DNA of 11,458 nucleotides from NCBI GenBank assembly GCA_937868455.1, contig CALMMO010000210.1:1-11458 (forward strand), read 5' to 3'. Numbering within the stretch: the first letter of the stretch is position 1; each line of letters starts with the position of its first letter. Both the position numbers and the translations under genes were made by a program. This document shows positions 1 through 6,743 of this stretch, in pieces. Origin of the DNA: an uncultured Marmoricola sp. Its GTDB lineage: Bacteria; Actinomycetota; Actinomycetes; Propionibacteriales; Nocardioidaceae. The notes below the pieces were generated by a model. The model had not been told where the DNA came from, did not search any database, and was given only the letters and a program-made list of their open reading frames with translations.

Positions 1-53
1 GAGATCCTCCCCGCAAAGCGCCAAAGTCACAGGTTTACTTGTGACTTTTCACC
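1..53. repeat. Palindromic two-hairpin repeat, copy A (cut by window edge)
   Basis: Positions 22-53 are identical to 6000-6031, 32 bases in the same orientation. Inside is a perfect 9-bp stem, AAAGTCACA (23-31) with TGTGACTTT (40-48), around an 8-base loop. Positions 1-20 are part of a second, GC-rich hairpin: the GAG end of its left arm, an ATC loop and a CTCCCCG right arm. These 20 bases match the reverse complement of the matching hairpin in copy B exactly, so this outer hairpin is flipped between copies while the inner one is not. The repeat starts two bases beyond the stop codon of the minus-strand lipoprotein gene, so it lies directly at that gene's 3' end. It could act as a transcription terminator, but no long T-run follows the stem. 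The left boundary is outside the window. Confidence 0.85.
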
Positions 54-55
54 CG

Positions 56-658
56 TCAGCGTTTGACGTCGATGATCAACCTGGAGGGGCTCTCCACGGC
101 AAAGACTCGGTACGGCGCGGTGGAGTTCAACGCCAATCCGATGCCGAACTGACCTTCGAAATCCCCGGTCACAGCCCATGCGCGCAAGGTGGGGAACTGG
201 GGGCGCTGGAGTTGCGGGCCGGTGTAGACGGGGTTGGAGCTTTCGTCGTACCCAGTGGCTTGGATCGTCACCTGGAGGCCCGCGTTGCCTTTGATCGGCA
301 CAGGCTCGCCTGAGCCGTCGTACACGAACGAGGTCGCGTAGTCGGCTTGCCAGGAGGGCACCGGTCCGTCGAAGTCGACCACCAAGCGGTCGAAGCCGGA
401 GTGGGTGGCGCTGCGGATGTTGGTGACATGGGTTGCGCCAAGTTCGCCGCCTTCGCCGCTCGACTTCCCCGAAACAAAGGCAGGACCAGTGGGATCTGCG
501 GTCGGTTTGGCGGTGTCGCTCGGTGTTGGCGCGGTCGAGGTCGACTTCGACGGGGTCGGCTCGGGGGTAGCGCTCTTGTCGGCGCAACCGGAGAGGGCCA
601 CAGCGGACCCCGAGACCGCTAGGGCAGCACCGGTGATGAGGGTAAGCACTCGTCGCAT
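56..658 (-). CDS. AMIN-like domain lipoprotein
   Basis: Predicted secreted lipoprotein of 200 residues. The start at 658 gives a classic lipoprotein signal: two Arg at residues 2-3, a hydrophobic stretch, then the lipobox L22-S-G-C25, with Cys25 as the expected lipidated residue. Residues about 28-60 form a Pro/Thr/Ser-rich linker, as in many cell-surface proteins of Gram-positives. Residues about 68-200 look like the AMIN-like beta domain of actinobacterial lipoproteins, with a RLVVDFDG strand near the start and SRLIIDVKR at the C-terminus. AMIN domains are generally linked to cell-envelope targeting, but no enzymatic role can be read here. An upstream ATG at 682 would add eight residues ahead of the signal peptide. 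I prefer 658 because it places the lipobox normally and has a -10-like box exactly where a leaderless start needs one. The gene is divergent from the HIT gene. Confidence 0.85.
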   Translation of the reverse strand: MRRVLTLITGAALAVSGSAVALSGCADKSATPEPTPSKSTSTAPTPSDTAKPTADPTGPAFVSGKSSGEGGELGATHVTNIRSATHSGFDRLVVDFDGPVPSWQADYATSFVYDGSGEPVPIKGNAGLQVTIQATGYDESSNPVYTGPQLQRPQFPTLRAWAVTGDFEGQFGIGLALNSTAPYRVFAVESPSRLIIDVKR

Positions 659-665
659 GCGTTCA

Positions 666-671
666 ACTATC
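666..671 (-). promoter_or_regulatory. Leaderless-type -10 box for the lipoprotein gene
   Basis: Read on the minus strand, GATAGT is followed by seven bases and then the ATG at 658. That spacing places transcription start at or next to the start codon. No Shine-Dalgarno-like sequence stands in front of the ATG, which agrees with a leaderless mRNA, a common arrangement in Actinobacteria. I see no convincing -35 box. Confidence 0.4.
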
Positions 672-708
672 CCTGACCTCATGCACGCATGACGCGCGAC
701 AGGCCGCG

Positions 709-714
709 TAGGTT
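709..714 (+). promoter_or_regulatory. Leaderless-type -10 box for the HIT gene
   Basis: TAGGTT fits the actinobacterial TANNNT -10 pattern and ends seven bases before the ATG at 722. There is no clear ribosome binding site in between. This supports transcription starting at the start codon, and it favours the 722 start over the upstream in-frame ATG at 689, which would lie before the promoter. No good -35 hexamer is visible. Confidence 0.45.
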
Positions 715-721
715 GCCTGAC

Positions 722-1132
722 ATGGACTGCTTGTTTTGCTCAATCGCTGCAGGGGAGGCCTCGTCGTACCTCGTGCATGAGGACGATGACTTTGTGGGGT
801 TCCTTGACGTCCGCCCAGTGTTCAAGGGGCATGTGTTGTTGATTCCCCGTCAACACATCGAGACGCTCCCTGATCTCCCTGTGGACTTGCAAGCCGCGTT
901 CGTGGCGCTCCAACAGCGTTTGTGCCGCGCGGTTACGTCGGGCCTGGATGCGGGCGGCACTTTCGTTGCGATCAACAACACGGTCTCGCAATCGGTGCCA
1001 CACCTGCACTGCCATGTCGTGCCACGGACCAAGGGTGACGGACTGCGCGGCTTCTTCTGGCCGCGCACGAAGTACGTCGACGCCGACGAGGCGACCAGCT
1101 ATGCCCGGCGTCTGAGGGCCGCTCTAGAGTGA
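722..1132 (+). CDS. HIT-family nucleotide hydrolase
   Basis: Histidine-triad protein of 136 residues, a normal size for a stand-alone HIT domain. The signature HLHCHVV (residues 94-100) fits HxHxHxx, with His96 as the expected nucleophile that forms the nucleotidyl intermediate. The N-terminal CLFC (Cys3, Cys6) is a CxxC pair that binds zinc in many HIT proteins. KGHVLLIPRQH (35-45) is the usual strand before the helix. Family members hydrolyse nucleoside phosphoramidates or dinucleoside polyphosphates in the cytoplasm; the substrate cannot be read from sequence. The start at 722 is chosen because the protein then begins MDCLFC, like its relatives, and a -10-like box sits just before it. The SDR gene follows after 31 bases on the same strand, so the two may be co-transcribed, although I see no functional link. 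Confidence 0.92.
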   Translation: MDCLFCSIAAGEASSYLVHEDDDFVGFLDVRPVFKGHVLLIPRQHIETLPDLPVDLQAAFVALQQRLCRAVTSGLDAGGTFVAINNTVSQSVPHLHCHVVPRTKGDGLRGFFWPRTKYVDADEATSYARRLRAALE

Positions 1133-1163
1133 GGGTCAAGGACTACCCAGGAGGAACCTCTCA

Positions 1164-1922
1164 ATGAATAGGTACGACGGACGCGTTGTCGTGGTGACCG
1201 GAGCAGCCCGAGGTATCGGTGCGGGCACCGCAAAGCGATTCGCCGATGAAGGCGCTCATGTCGCCATCCTCGACCTCGACGAGGCATCTGCGCAGCAGAC
1301 CGCTGAGGGCTTGGGCGCAGGCAAAGCGATCGGCATTGGCTGCAACGTGACCGACGCTGAGTCGGTTGACAAGGCTGCCGCGCGCATCGTCGCCGAACTT
1401 GGTGGATGGCACGTCTTGGTCAATAACGCCGGCATCACCCGTGACAACTTGCTGTTCAAGATGACCGAGCAAGATTGGGACTCGGTGATGGGGGTGCACC
1501 TGAAGGGGGCATTCTTGATGACGCGTGCAGCCCAAAAGACGTTCGTGGGCCAGAAGTACGGCAAGGTCCTTAACTTGAGTTCGACCAGCGCCCGTGGCAA
1601 TCGTGGCCAGGCCAACTACTCCGCTGCCAAGGCGGGTGTGCAGGGCTTCACTAAGACCTTGGCCATGGAGCTGGGCCCGTTTGGCATCAACGTGAATGCG
1701 ATCGCCCCAGGGTTCATCGCTACCGAAATGACTGACGACACCGCCCGCCGCTTAGGCATGGATGTGGACGAGTTCCGCGCCCTCAACGCCCAAGCCAACC
1801 CGGTGCGTCGCATTGGCGCCCCAGCCGACATTGCGGCCGCGGCAGCGTTCTTGTGCAGCGATGAGGCCAGCTACATCACTGGTCAGACGTTGTACGTCGA
1901 CGGGGGCGCTCGAATCGCCTAA
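1164..1922 (+). CDS. FabG-type short-chain dehydrogenase/reductase
   Basis: Classical SDR of 252 residues, full length. The Rossmann dinucleotide motif TGAARGIG is at 12-19, NNAG at 87-90, and the active site has Ser139/140 (NLSSTSARGN), Tyr152 and Lys156 (YSAAK). It ends with the usual TGQTLYVDGG segment. Overall it most resembles FabG, 3-oxoacyl-ACP reductase. However, Asp37 at the end of the second beta strand (AILDLDE) is the position that usually favours NAD(H), whereas biosynthetic FabG proteins generally prefer NADPH. A catabolic hydroxyacyl or alcohol dehydrogenase is therefore a real alternative, and I give no gene symbol. AGGAGG at 1149-1154 lies nine bases before the ATG and fixes the start. 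It is the second gene after HIT. The 74 bases after it (1923-1996) hold no recognisable terminator or clear promoter. Confidence 0.9.
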   Translation: MNRYDGRVVVVTGAARGIGAGTAKRFADEGAHVAILDLDEASAQQTAEGLGAGKAIGIGCNVTDAESVDKAAARIVAELGGWHVLVNNAGITRDNLLFKMTEQDWDSVMGVHLKGAFLMTRAAQKTFVGQKYGKVLNLSSTSARGNRGQANYSAAKAGVQGFTKTLAMELGPFGINVNAIAPGFIATEMTDDTARRLGMDVDEFRALNAQANPVRRIGAPADIAAAAAFLCSDEASYITGQTLYVDGGARIA

Positions 1923-1996
1923 GAACTACTCGTGGTGAGGGGGGGCGAGCCATGAGAAGATGTGCGGACAAATCACGCATGGCCAAGGGGAACCAA

Positions 1997-2956
1997 GTGA
2001 AGCGTTCTGCATTGTTGACGGCATTGATGGTGGCGTTCGGTGTGCTCTCGAGCACGGCAACTGCCGCGTCAGCCCAACCGGCGCCTGTCGCGGGGCCGAG
2101 TTGCTTCACTCCCACCAACGTCGGCGATGCCCAGAGGCCACGAGACACCCTCGTGGCCACGAAGGCCATGGTCGCCAGAGCTCAACGTCATGTCGATGCC
2201 GCGAAGCGCAAGGCAGTCTTTGGCTCTGGACGCGTGCCCAGCACCGTTGAGGTGCCGGTCTACGCCAACATCATCAAGGGTCGCCACGTGCGAGACCGTC
2301 GTGGGCACTCACGTGAGCGGGTCAGCATTGCCGAGATCCAAGAGTCGATCGCGATTCTCAACGAAGCGTTCGCAGGTGGCCAGTCGGCGACGAACCACGC
2401 TGTTGGCTTGCATTTCAACCTCGTCGACATTCGCTTCAAGAAGCGTGACCGCTGGTTCCACGCCGTGCCCGACTCGGCTGCTGACATTCGGATGCGGCGC
2501 GCGCTTCACCGTGGTGGACGAGATGCGCTGAACCTCTATTTCACCCGGCCACGCGATGACACCTTGGGTTCCTCAGCGTTCCCATGGGACTACAAAGTCC
2601 ACCCACGCAGAGATGGCATCACGATTGGCGCTGGCACGGTGCCGGGCGGCAACACTAAGAACTACAACTTGGGCGACACCTTGGTGCACGAGGTCGGCCA
2701 CTGGGTGGGGCTGTTCCACACCTTCGAGTTTGGTTGCGATGCCGAGAACGACATGGTGGCTGACACGCCCCAAGAAGCTGACCCGGGCTTTGGCTGTCCC
2801 GAGGGCGCTGACACCTGCGCTGATGACCCGGGCGCTGACCCAATCCACAACTTCATGGACTACTCGAACGACTCGTGCATGTTCGAGTTCACCGCTGGCC
2901 AGGTCGCCAGGGCGCAGGACGCATGGAGCGCGTTCCGCGATCCATCGGCTCCCTAA
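1997..2956 (+). CDS. Secreted M43 zinc metalloprotease, paralog 1
   Basis: Pappalysin-type (MEROPS M43) metalloprotease of 319 residues. A signal peptide begins MKRSALL and has a likely cleavage site ASA|Q after residue 26. A region up to about residue 80 may be a propeptide. The zinc motif HEVGHWVGLFH (231-241) fits the metzincin pattern HExxHxxGxxH, with Glu232 as catalytic base. The Met-turn is NFMDY with Met287. Cysteines near 247, 267, 274 and 294 probably form disulfides outside the cell. I choose GTG 1997 over the in-frame ATGs at 1952 and 1979. It has AAGGGGAA (1985-1992) just before it, leaves a clean signal peptide, and gives the same VKRSA opening as paralog 2. The central region (145-206) is rich in Arg and His where paralog 2 uses Lys. 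Target proteins are unknown. Confidence 0.93.
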   Translation: MKRSALLTALMVAFGVLSSTATAASAQPAPVAGPSCFTPTNVGDAQRPRDTLVATKAMVARAQRHVDAAKRKAVFGSGRVPSTVEVPVYANIIKGRHVRDRRGHSRERVSIAEIQESIAILNEAFAGGQSATNHAVGLHFNLVDIRFKKRDRWFHAVPDSAADIRMRRALHRGGRDALNLYFTRPRDDTLGSSAFPWDYKVHPRRDGITIGAGTVPGGNTKNYNLGDTLVHEVGHWVGLFHTFEFGCDAENDMVADTPQEADPGFGCPEGADTCADDPGADPIHNFMDYSNDSCMFEFTAGQVARAQDAWSAFRDPSAP

Positions 2957-3002
2957 TCCTTAGAATTCACCTAACTTTGCCCCGACTCACTTCTGACCAA
3001 GC

Positions 3003-3008
3003 TAGGAT
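3003..3008 (+). promoter_or_regulatory. Leaderless-type -10 box for the DUF3039-protease-helicase operon
   Basis: TAGGAT fits TANNNT and ends six bases before the GTG start at 3015. No Shine-Dalgarno sequence lies between them. It resembles the TAGGTT box of the HIT gene. A weak TTGCCC at 2977-2982 is a possible -35, but its 20-base spacer is long. Confidence 0.4.
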
Positions 3009-3014
3009 CCTGCG

Positions 3015-3269
3015 GTGACTCAGTTGACGCCATCCGGGGGCCTCGACGTACTCGAAGAAACCCGGACCTATCCGACCGACGCTGGGGATCACGAGCGATT
3101 GGCTCACTACGCTCCCAAAGACAAGATCATGGAAGCCATGGTCAACGGCACACCAGTCGTTGCTTTGTGCGGCAAGGTCTGGGTGCCGAGTCGAGACCCC
3201 AATCGTTTTCCGGTATGCCCAGAGTGCAAGGAAATCTGGGAAAACTTCGAATCAGGAGAAGACGAGTGA
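3015..3269 (+). CDS. DUF3039 small zinc-ribbon-like protein
   Basis: Protein of 84 residues matching what I know of DUF3039, a small actinobacterial family of unknown function. The conserved block runs from DHERLAHY (25-32) through VVALCGKVWVP (48-58) to FPVCPECKEIW (65-75). Cys52, Cys68 and Cys71, perhaps with His31, could hold one zinc ion, so a small zinc-binding adaptor is likely. The last residues (ESGEDE) are acidic. It starts with GTG and is probably leaderless. Its stop overlaps the start of the second protease as GTGA, and the helicase follows by another GTGA overlap. The helicase is thus a plausible partner, but this rests on position alone. Confidence 0.85.
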   Translation: MTQLTPSGGLDVLEETRTYPTDAGDHERLAHYAPKDKIMEAMVNGTPVVALCGKVWVPSRDPNRFPVCPECKEIWENFESGEDE

Positions 3270-4186
3270 AGAGATCAGCAATGTTCACAGCGTTGTTGCT
3301 GGCAGGGGGCGCTCTTATTTCAGCCGCACCTGCTGCTAACGCCCAACCCGCACCGGTGGCTGGCCCATCGTGCTTTACCCCGGCTAAGGCCGCTGGCACT
3401 CACGGACGCCACGGTCGCGACACGCGCCCAGTCACCAAGGCCGTGGCCCTCGAGGTGGATCGCCAACTGAAGACCGCCAAGGTTGCCCGACTCGGGCCCG
3501 TCGAAGTGCCGGTCTACGCCAACATCATCGTGGGCTCCCACGCCGGTGACACTGCTGTCACTGAAACCCAGATTGCTGACACCATCACGGTGCTCAACGA
3601 CGCCTACAGCGGCGGGCAGTCTGCTTCCAACATGAACGCCAACTTCCACTTCACCTTGATGGGCACGCGCACCTACAAGAGCGATCGGGCTTACCACGCC
3701 AACCCTTACAAGAAGGCTGACAAGAAGATGCGCAAGAAGTTGCGCAAGGGCGGCAAGAACGCGCTGAACCTGTACTTCGTGAAGCCCAATGACGGCACTC
3801 TTGGTTGGGCCGCGTTCCCCTGGGAATACAAGAAGCACAAGAAGTGGGACGGCGTCTCGATCAACGTTGACTCTGTCGCTGGTGGCTCAATGGCCGAATT
3901 CAACCTCGGTGACACCGCGACCCACGAGGTGGGCCACTGGCTTGGGCTGTACCACACCTTCCAAGGCGGCTGCGACGTCGACAACGACTTCGTTGCTGAC
4001 ACGCCAGCCGAGGCAGGCCCCAACTACGTCTGCACTGAAGGCACTGACACCTGCGCAGCCGCTGGGCTCGACCCCATCCACAACTTCATGGACTACACGC
4101 CTGACGCGTGCATGAACATGTTTACGTGGGGTCAGACCGATCGAATGACTCGTGCTTGGGCGTACTTCCGCGCCCCAGCGGTGTGA
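3266..4186 (+). CDS. Secreted M43 zinc metalloprotease, paralog 2
   Basis: Second M43 protease of 306 residues, clearly related to paralog 1. It opens VKRSA, has a signal peptide with likely cleavage ANA|Q after residue 26, and continues with the same QPAPVAGPSCFTP stretch as paralog 1. The zinc motif is HEVGHWLGLYH (220-230) and the Met-turn NFMDY has Met275. Its cysteines correspond to those of paralog 1, so disulfides are probably conserved. GTG 3266 is the start: AGGAGA (3253-3258) lies seven bases upstream and the codon overlaps the DUF3039 stop as GTGA. The central region 137-194 is strikingly Lys-rich (for example KKADKKMRKKLRKGGK), where paralog 1 has Arg. An exported protease between two probable cytoplasmic proteins in one operon is unusual. 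Fully intact; its substrate is unknown. Confidence 0.93.
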   Translation: MKRSAMFTALLLAGGALISAAPAANAQPAPVAGPSCFTPAKAAGTHGRHGRDTRPVTKAVALEVDRQLKTAKVARLGPVEVPVYANIIVGSHAGDTAVTETQIADTITVLNDAYSGGQSASNMNANFHFTLMGTRTYKSDRAYHANPYKKADKKMRKKLRKGGKNALNLYFVKPNDGTLGWAAFPWEYKKHKKWDGVSINVDSVAGGSMAEFNLGDTATHEVGHWLGLYHTFQGGCDVDNDFVADTPAEAGPNYVCTEGTDTCAAAGLDPIHNFMDYTPDACMNMFTWGQTDRMTRAWAYFRAPAV

Positions 4187-5940
4187 GGTCTGCAGATAAC
4201 GGCGACACTCCTCAGCTAGATCTCTCACCTGCGTGGCCTGGCCGCGCAGCGTGGGGGACTGCGCAACGGTTGCGGGCGTGGCAGTCAGCCGCGCTGCGGC
4301 AGTACTTTGGGTCAAACCCCAGGGATTTCTTGGCGGTGGCAACCCCGGGTGCTGGCAAGACAACCTTTGCGTTGACCGTCGCGGCTGAACTTCTGTCGCG
4401 GCGAGTTATTGAACGCGTGCTGGTGGTCGCACCCACTGAACATCTCAAGGTTCAGTGGGCTGCGGCCGCCGAGCGCGTGGGGATCCCACTCGACCCAGGT
4501 TCATCAAGGCGCTCGAGCAAGGACTTTGTTGGCACGGCTGTTACCTATGCCGGCGTGGCCGCAAATCCAAACGGGCTGCGAGTGCGAGTTGACCGGTTCA
4601 AGACCTTGGTGATCTTGGACGAGATTCATCACGCAGGCGACGCGTTGTCGTGGGGCGAGGCTGTGCGCGAAGCGTTCGAGCCAGCCACCAGACGACTGGC
4701 CTTGACGGGCACCCCGTTTCGCTCCGACATCAACCCGATCCCGTTCGTCACCTACGCCCCGGGCGAAGATGGCGTGCCGCGCTCGGTTGCCGATTTTGTC
4801 TATGGCTACGGGCACGCCTTGGCCGATCACGTCGTTAGGCCGGTCTTGTTCATGGCCTACTCAGGCACCATGCAGTGGCGCACCCGAGCAGGGGATGAGA
4901 TTGATGCCCGACTCGGCGAGCCGCTGACCAAAGACTTGGCCGCTCAGGCCCTGCGCACCGCACTCGACCCGACGGGCTCATGGGTTCCCGCCGTGCTCGA
5001 GGCGGCAGATCGCAGATTGTCAGAGGTACGTCGCCACGTGCCCGATGCGGGTGGCCTAGTCATCGCCACTGATCAAGAATCCGCGCGTCTCTATGCGGGC
5101 ATCTTGCGCAAGATCGCGGGGGAGGCGCCGGTCGTCGTACTCTCCGATGAGGCGGGTTCATCACGCAAAATTGCTGCCTTCGCAGAGGGCACCAAGCGGT
5201 GGATGATCGCGGTGCGGATGGTCTCAGAGGGTGTCGACGTGCCTCGTCTTTGCGTGGGTGTTTACGCAACTTCAACCTCGACACCTCTGTTCTTTGCCCA
5301 AGCCGTTGGCAGGTTCGTGCGAGCGCGCGGTCGTGGAGAGACCGCCTCGGTATTTGTGCCGTCGGTGCCTATCTTGTTGGCTCATGCGGCAGACTTGGAG
5401 CGCGAACGCGATCACGTGTTGGGCCGCGTCATCAACAACGAAGATGACATCTTCGCGGCCGAGAACGACTTACTTGCCGCCGCAAACACAGCTGAGTCTG
5501 CGGTGGAGGATGGGACGTTTGAGGCGCTGGGCTCCAACGCGACCTTCGATCACGTCTTGTACGACGGCTCAGCCTTTGGCCACGAGGGTGAAGTGCATGT
5601 CGGTTCGGACGAGGAGATGGACTTCCTTGGGATTCCCGGGCTGCTAGAGCCCGACCAAGTGCGAGCCTTGTTGCAACAACGCCAAGCCGATCGCGCCAAG
5701 GCTGCCCAGAAGACACCTCGAGTCGAAGTCGAGGAGGCCGTGACTACTCACGAGCAGGTCGCCATCTTGCGTCGTGAACTCAACGGGCTCGTGGGTGCTT
5801 GGCACCATCGCACCGGTCAGGCCCACGGGGTGACCCACTCCAAGTTGCGCAAAGAGCTAGGTGGCCCGCCGGCAGCGGTTGCATCAGCAGCTCAACTGAG
5901 CGCTCGCATCGAGAAGATTCGCCAGTGGGCCACGAGTTGA
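4183..5940 (+). CDS. SF2 DEAD/DEAH-type helicase
   Basis: Superfamily 2 nucleic-acid-dependent ATPase of 585 residues. Motifs in order: a Q-motif-like RAWQ (31-34), Walker A TPGAGKTT (54-61), motif II DEIHH (146-150), motif III-like LTGTPF (about 174-179), a second RecA-like domain with EGVDVPR, and motif VI QAVGRFVRARG (373-383). The region after about 400 is acidic and of no family I recognise, and the C-terminal 60 residues may be a helical nucleic-acid-binding part. Its general layout is that of stand-alone DEAD/DEAH helicases often annotated near DUF3039 in actinobacteria; I recall that link but cannot check it. I choose GTG 4183, which overlaps the protease stop as GTGA. The frame stays open upstream to 4108, but that stretch is the protease tail read out of frame. 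No good Shine-Dalgarno is present, so translation is probably coupled. Confidence 0.88.
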   Translation: MRSADNGDTPQLDLSPAWPGRAAWGTAQRLRAWQSAALRQYFGSNPRDFLAVATPGAGKTTFALTVAAELLSRRVIERVLVVAPTEHLKVQWAAAAERVGIPLDPGSSRRSSKDFVGTAVTYAGVAANPNGLRVRVDRFKTLVILDEIHHAGDALSWGEAVREAFEPATRRLALTGTPFRSDINPIPFVTYAPGEDGVPRSVADFVYGYGHALADHVVRPVLFMAYSGTMQWRTRAGDEIDARLGEPLTKDLAAQALRTALDPTGSWVPAVLEAADRRLSEVRRHVPDAGGLVIATDQESARLYAGILRKIAGEAPVVVLSDEAGSSRKIAAFAEGTKRWMIAVRMVSEGVDVPRLCVGVYATSTSTPLFFAQAVGRFVRARGRGETASVFVPSVPILLAHAADLERERDHVLGRVINNEDDIFAAENDLLAAANTAESAVEDGTFEALGSNATFDHVLYDGSAFGHEGEVHVGSDEEMDFLGIPGLLEPDQVRALLQQRQADRAKAAQKTPRVEVEEAVTTHEQVAILRRELNGLVGAWHHRTGQAHGVTHSKLRKELGGPPAAVASAAQLSARIEKIRQWATS

Positions 5941-5964
5941 CGCCGGTGCTTTGCCCGGATGTTT

Positions 5965-6031
5965 GTCGCTTTGCGGGGAGGATCTCCCCGGTGAAGCGAC
6001 AAAGTCACAGGTTTACTTGTGACTTTTCACC
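5965..6031. repeat. Palindromic two-hairpin repeat, copy B
   Basis: Complete version of the repeat at the left edge, made of two hairpins with no bases between them. The outer hairpin (5965-6000) pairs GTCGCTT with AAGCGAC and CGGGGAG with CTCCCCG, with a small asymmetric internal bulge (TG against GTG) and a GAT loop. The inner hairpin (6001-6026) has a perfect 9-bp stem, AAAGTCACA with TGTGACTTT. Positions 6000-6031 equal 22-53. It fills the gap between the convergent helicase and amidotransferase genes, so a two-way terminator role is plausible; on the plus strand the inner stem is followed by only one more T and then C. It also overlaps the last eight codons and stop of the amidotransferase gene. 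I see no other copy in the window and no nearby transposase. Confidence 0.9.
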
Positions 6032-6730
6032 TAATCCGTTGTGGGCCAAAAACGAATCAACGAGGTCGTAGGCCCGCTGGCGAGCAGCCTCTTCGTTGGC
6101 GATGGTGTCCTCCATCAAAACCGCCGGGTCGAAGCCGGCTTTGACGGCCGCGACATCGCCGCCGTTGCCGAGCCAACCCGCCAGCATTTCGACGGTGAGT
6201 TCGGGGTGAAACTGCACGGCGAGGTGTTGGCGCAACAGATAAGCCTGAGACGCGACCTCATCGCGGGCGATTTCGCGAGCGTCGGGCGGCATGGTCCAGC
6301 AGTCGAAGTGCCACTGGAACCAGGGGCCCTCGGGCACCCAGGAGGGGTCGTCGGTCTCGATGCTGACCCAGCCGATTTCTGGACGTTCGGCCCTAGCGAC
6401 CGATCCTCCTAAGGCAGCAGAGATGAGCTGTCCGCCGAAACAGATGCCCAAGATCGGGATGCCGCGAGCGTCGGCCTCGCGGATGAGGTCGAGTTCGGGC
6501 AGCAGCCAGGAGCCGATGAGGTCGACGTCGTACGCCGACCATGGGGCGCCCATGATGACCACCAAGTCATCGTTTGCCAGTGACGGGAATTGGGTGGTGA
6601 CCCCAGGAGTGGCGAAGCGCTCCGCAGGCACGATCTCGTGATGATCGACGTCGATGCCATGGTGGCGAAGCCGATCACCGATGGGTCCGGGCGGTGAAAC
6701 GTGGTCATGTTGGATGACTAGGGCGCGCAT
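6005..6730 (-). CDS. Class I glutamine amidotransferase (GATase1) protein
   Basis: Stand-alone class I amidotransferase domain of 241 residues, GuaA-like in fold. The nucleophile elbow GICFGGQ carries Cys97, and QFHPE carries His175 and Glu177, completing the Cys-His-Glu triad. IMGAPWSAYD (59-68) probably forms the oxyanion loop. Such single-domain proteins cleave a gamma-glutamyl amide bond. In aniline catabolism a relative (AtdA2/TdnT type) acts on gamma-glutamylanilide, and PuuD acts on a gamma-glutamyl polyamine intermediate. Together with the GS-like gene at the right edge, deglutamylation is a reasonable guess, but a general GMP-synthase-like role cannot be excluded. AAGGAG (6736-6741, minus strand) precedes the ATG by five bases. 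The C-terminal residues 234-241, GEKSQVNL, and the stop are encoded entirely by the repeat. The gene is divergent from the reductase gene. Confidence 0.9.
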   Translation of the reverse strand: MRALVIQHDHVSPPGPIGDRLRHHGIDVDHHEIVPAERFATPGVTTQFPSLANDDLVVIMGAPWSAYDVDLIGSWLLPELDLIREADARGIPILGICFGGQLISAALGGSVARAERPEIGWVSIETDDPSWVPEGPWFQWHFDCWTMPPDAREIARDEVASQAYLLRQHLAVQFHPELTVEMLAGWLGNGGDVAAVKAGFDPAVLMEDTIANEEAARQRAYDLVDSFLAHNGLGEKSQVNL

Positions 6731-6743
6731 CGGTGCTCCTTAC

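Noticed and set aside
27-587. A 186-residue minus-strand open frame ending in the repeat-encoded GEKSQVNL
   Set aside because: It overlaps the lipoprotein gene in another frame, is very Arg-rich as expected for an off-frame reading of GC-rich DNA, and shows no domain or start signal. It does show that the repeat offers the same tail to any frame that runs into it.
1164-1922. Assigning the SDR to fatty acid synthesis as FabG
   Set aside because: Asp37 at the cofactor-specificity position suggests NAD preference, and no other fatty acid synthesis gene is adjacent, so the narrower name is not supported.
1952-1996. Upstream ATG starts (1952, 1979) for the first M43 protease
   Set aside because: They would put extra charged residues before the signal peptide. 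The GTG at 1997 has the better ribosome binding site and matches the start of the paralog.
4108-4182. N-terminal extension of the helicase
   Set aside because: This stretch is the protease coding sequence read in another frame; the GTGA overlap at 4183-4186 is the natural start.
54-5999. The region between the two direct repeats as an integrated mobile element or island
   Set aside because: It carries no integrase or transposase, its composition looks like the surroundings and its genes look chromosomal. The repeats are palindromes at gene ends, which fits a dispersed repeat family better than attachment sites.
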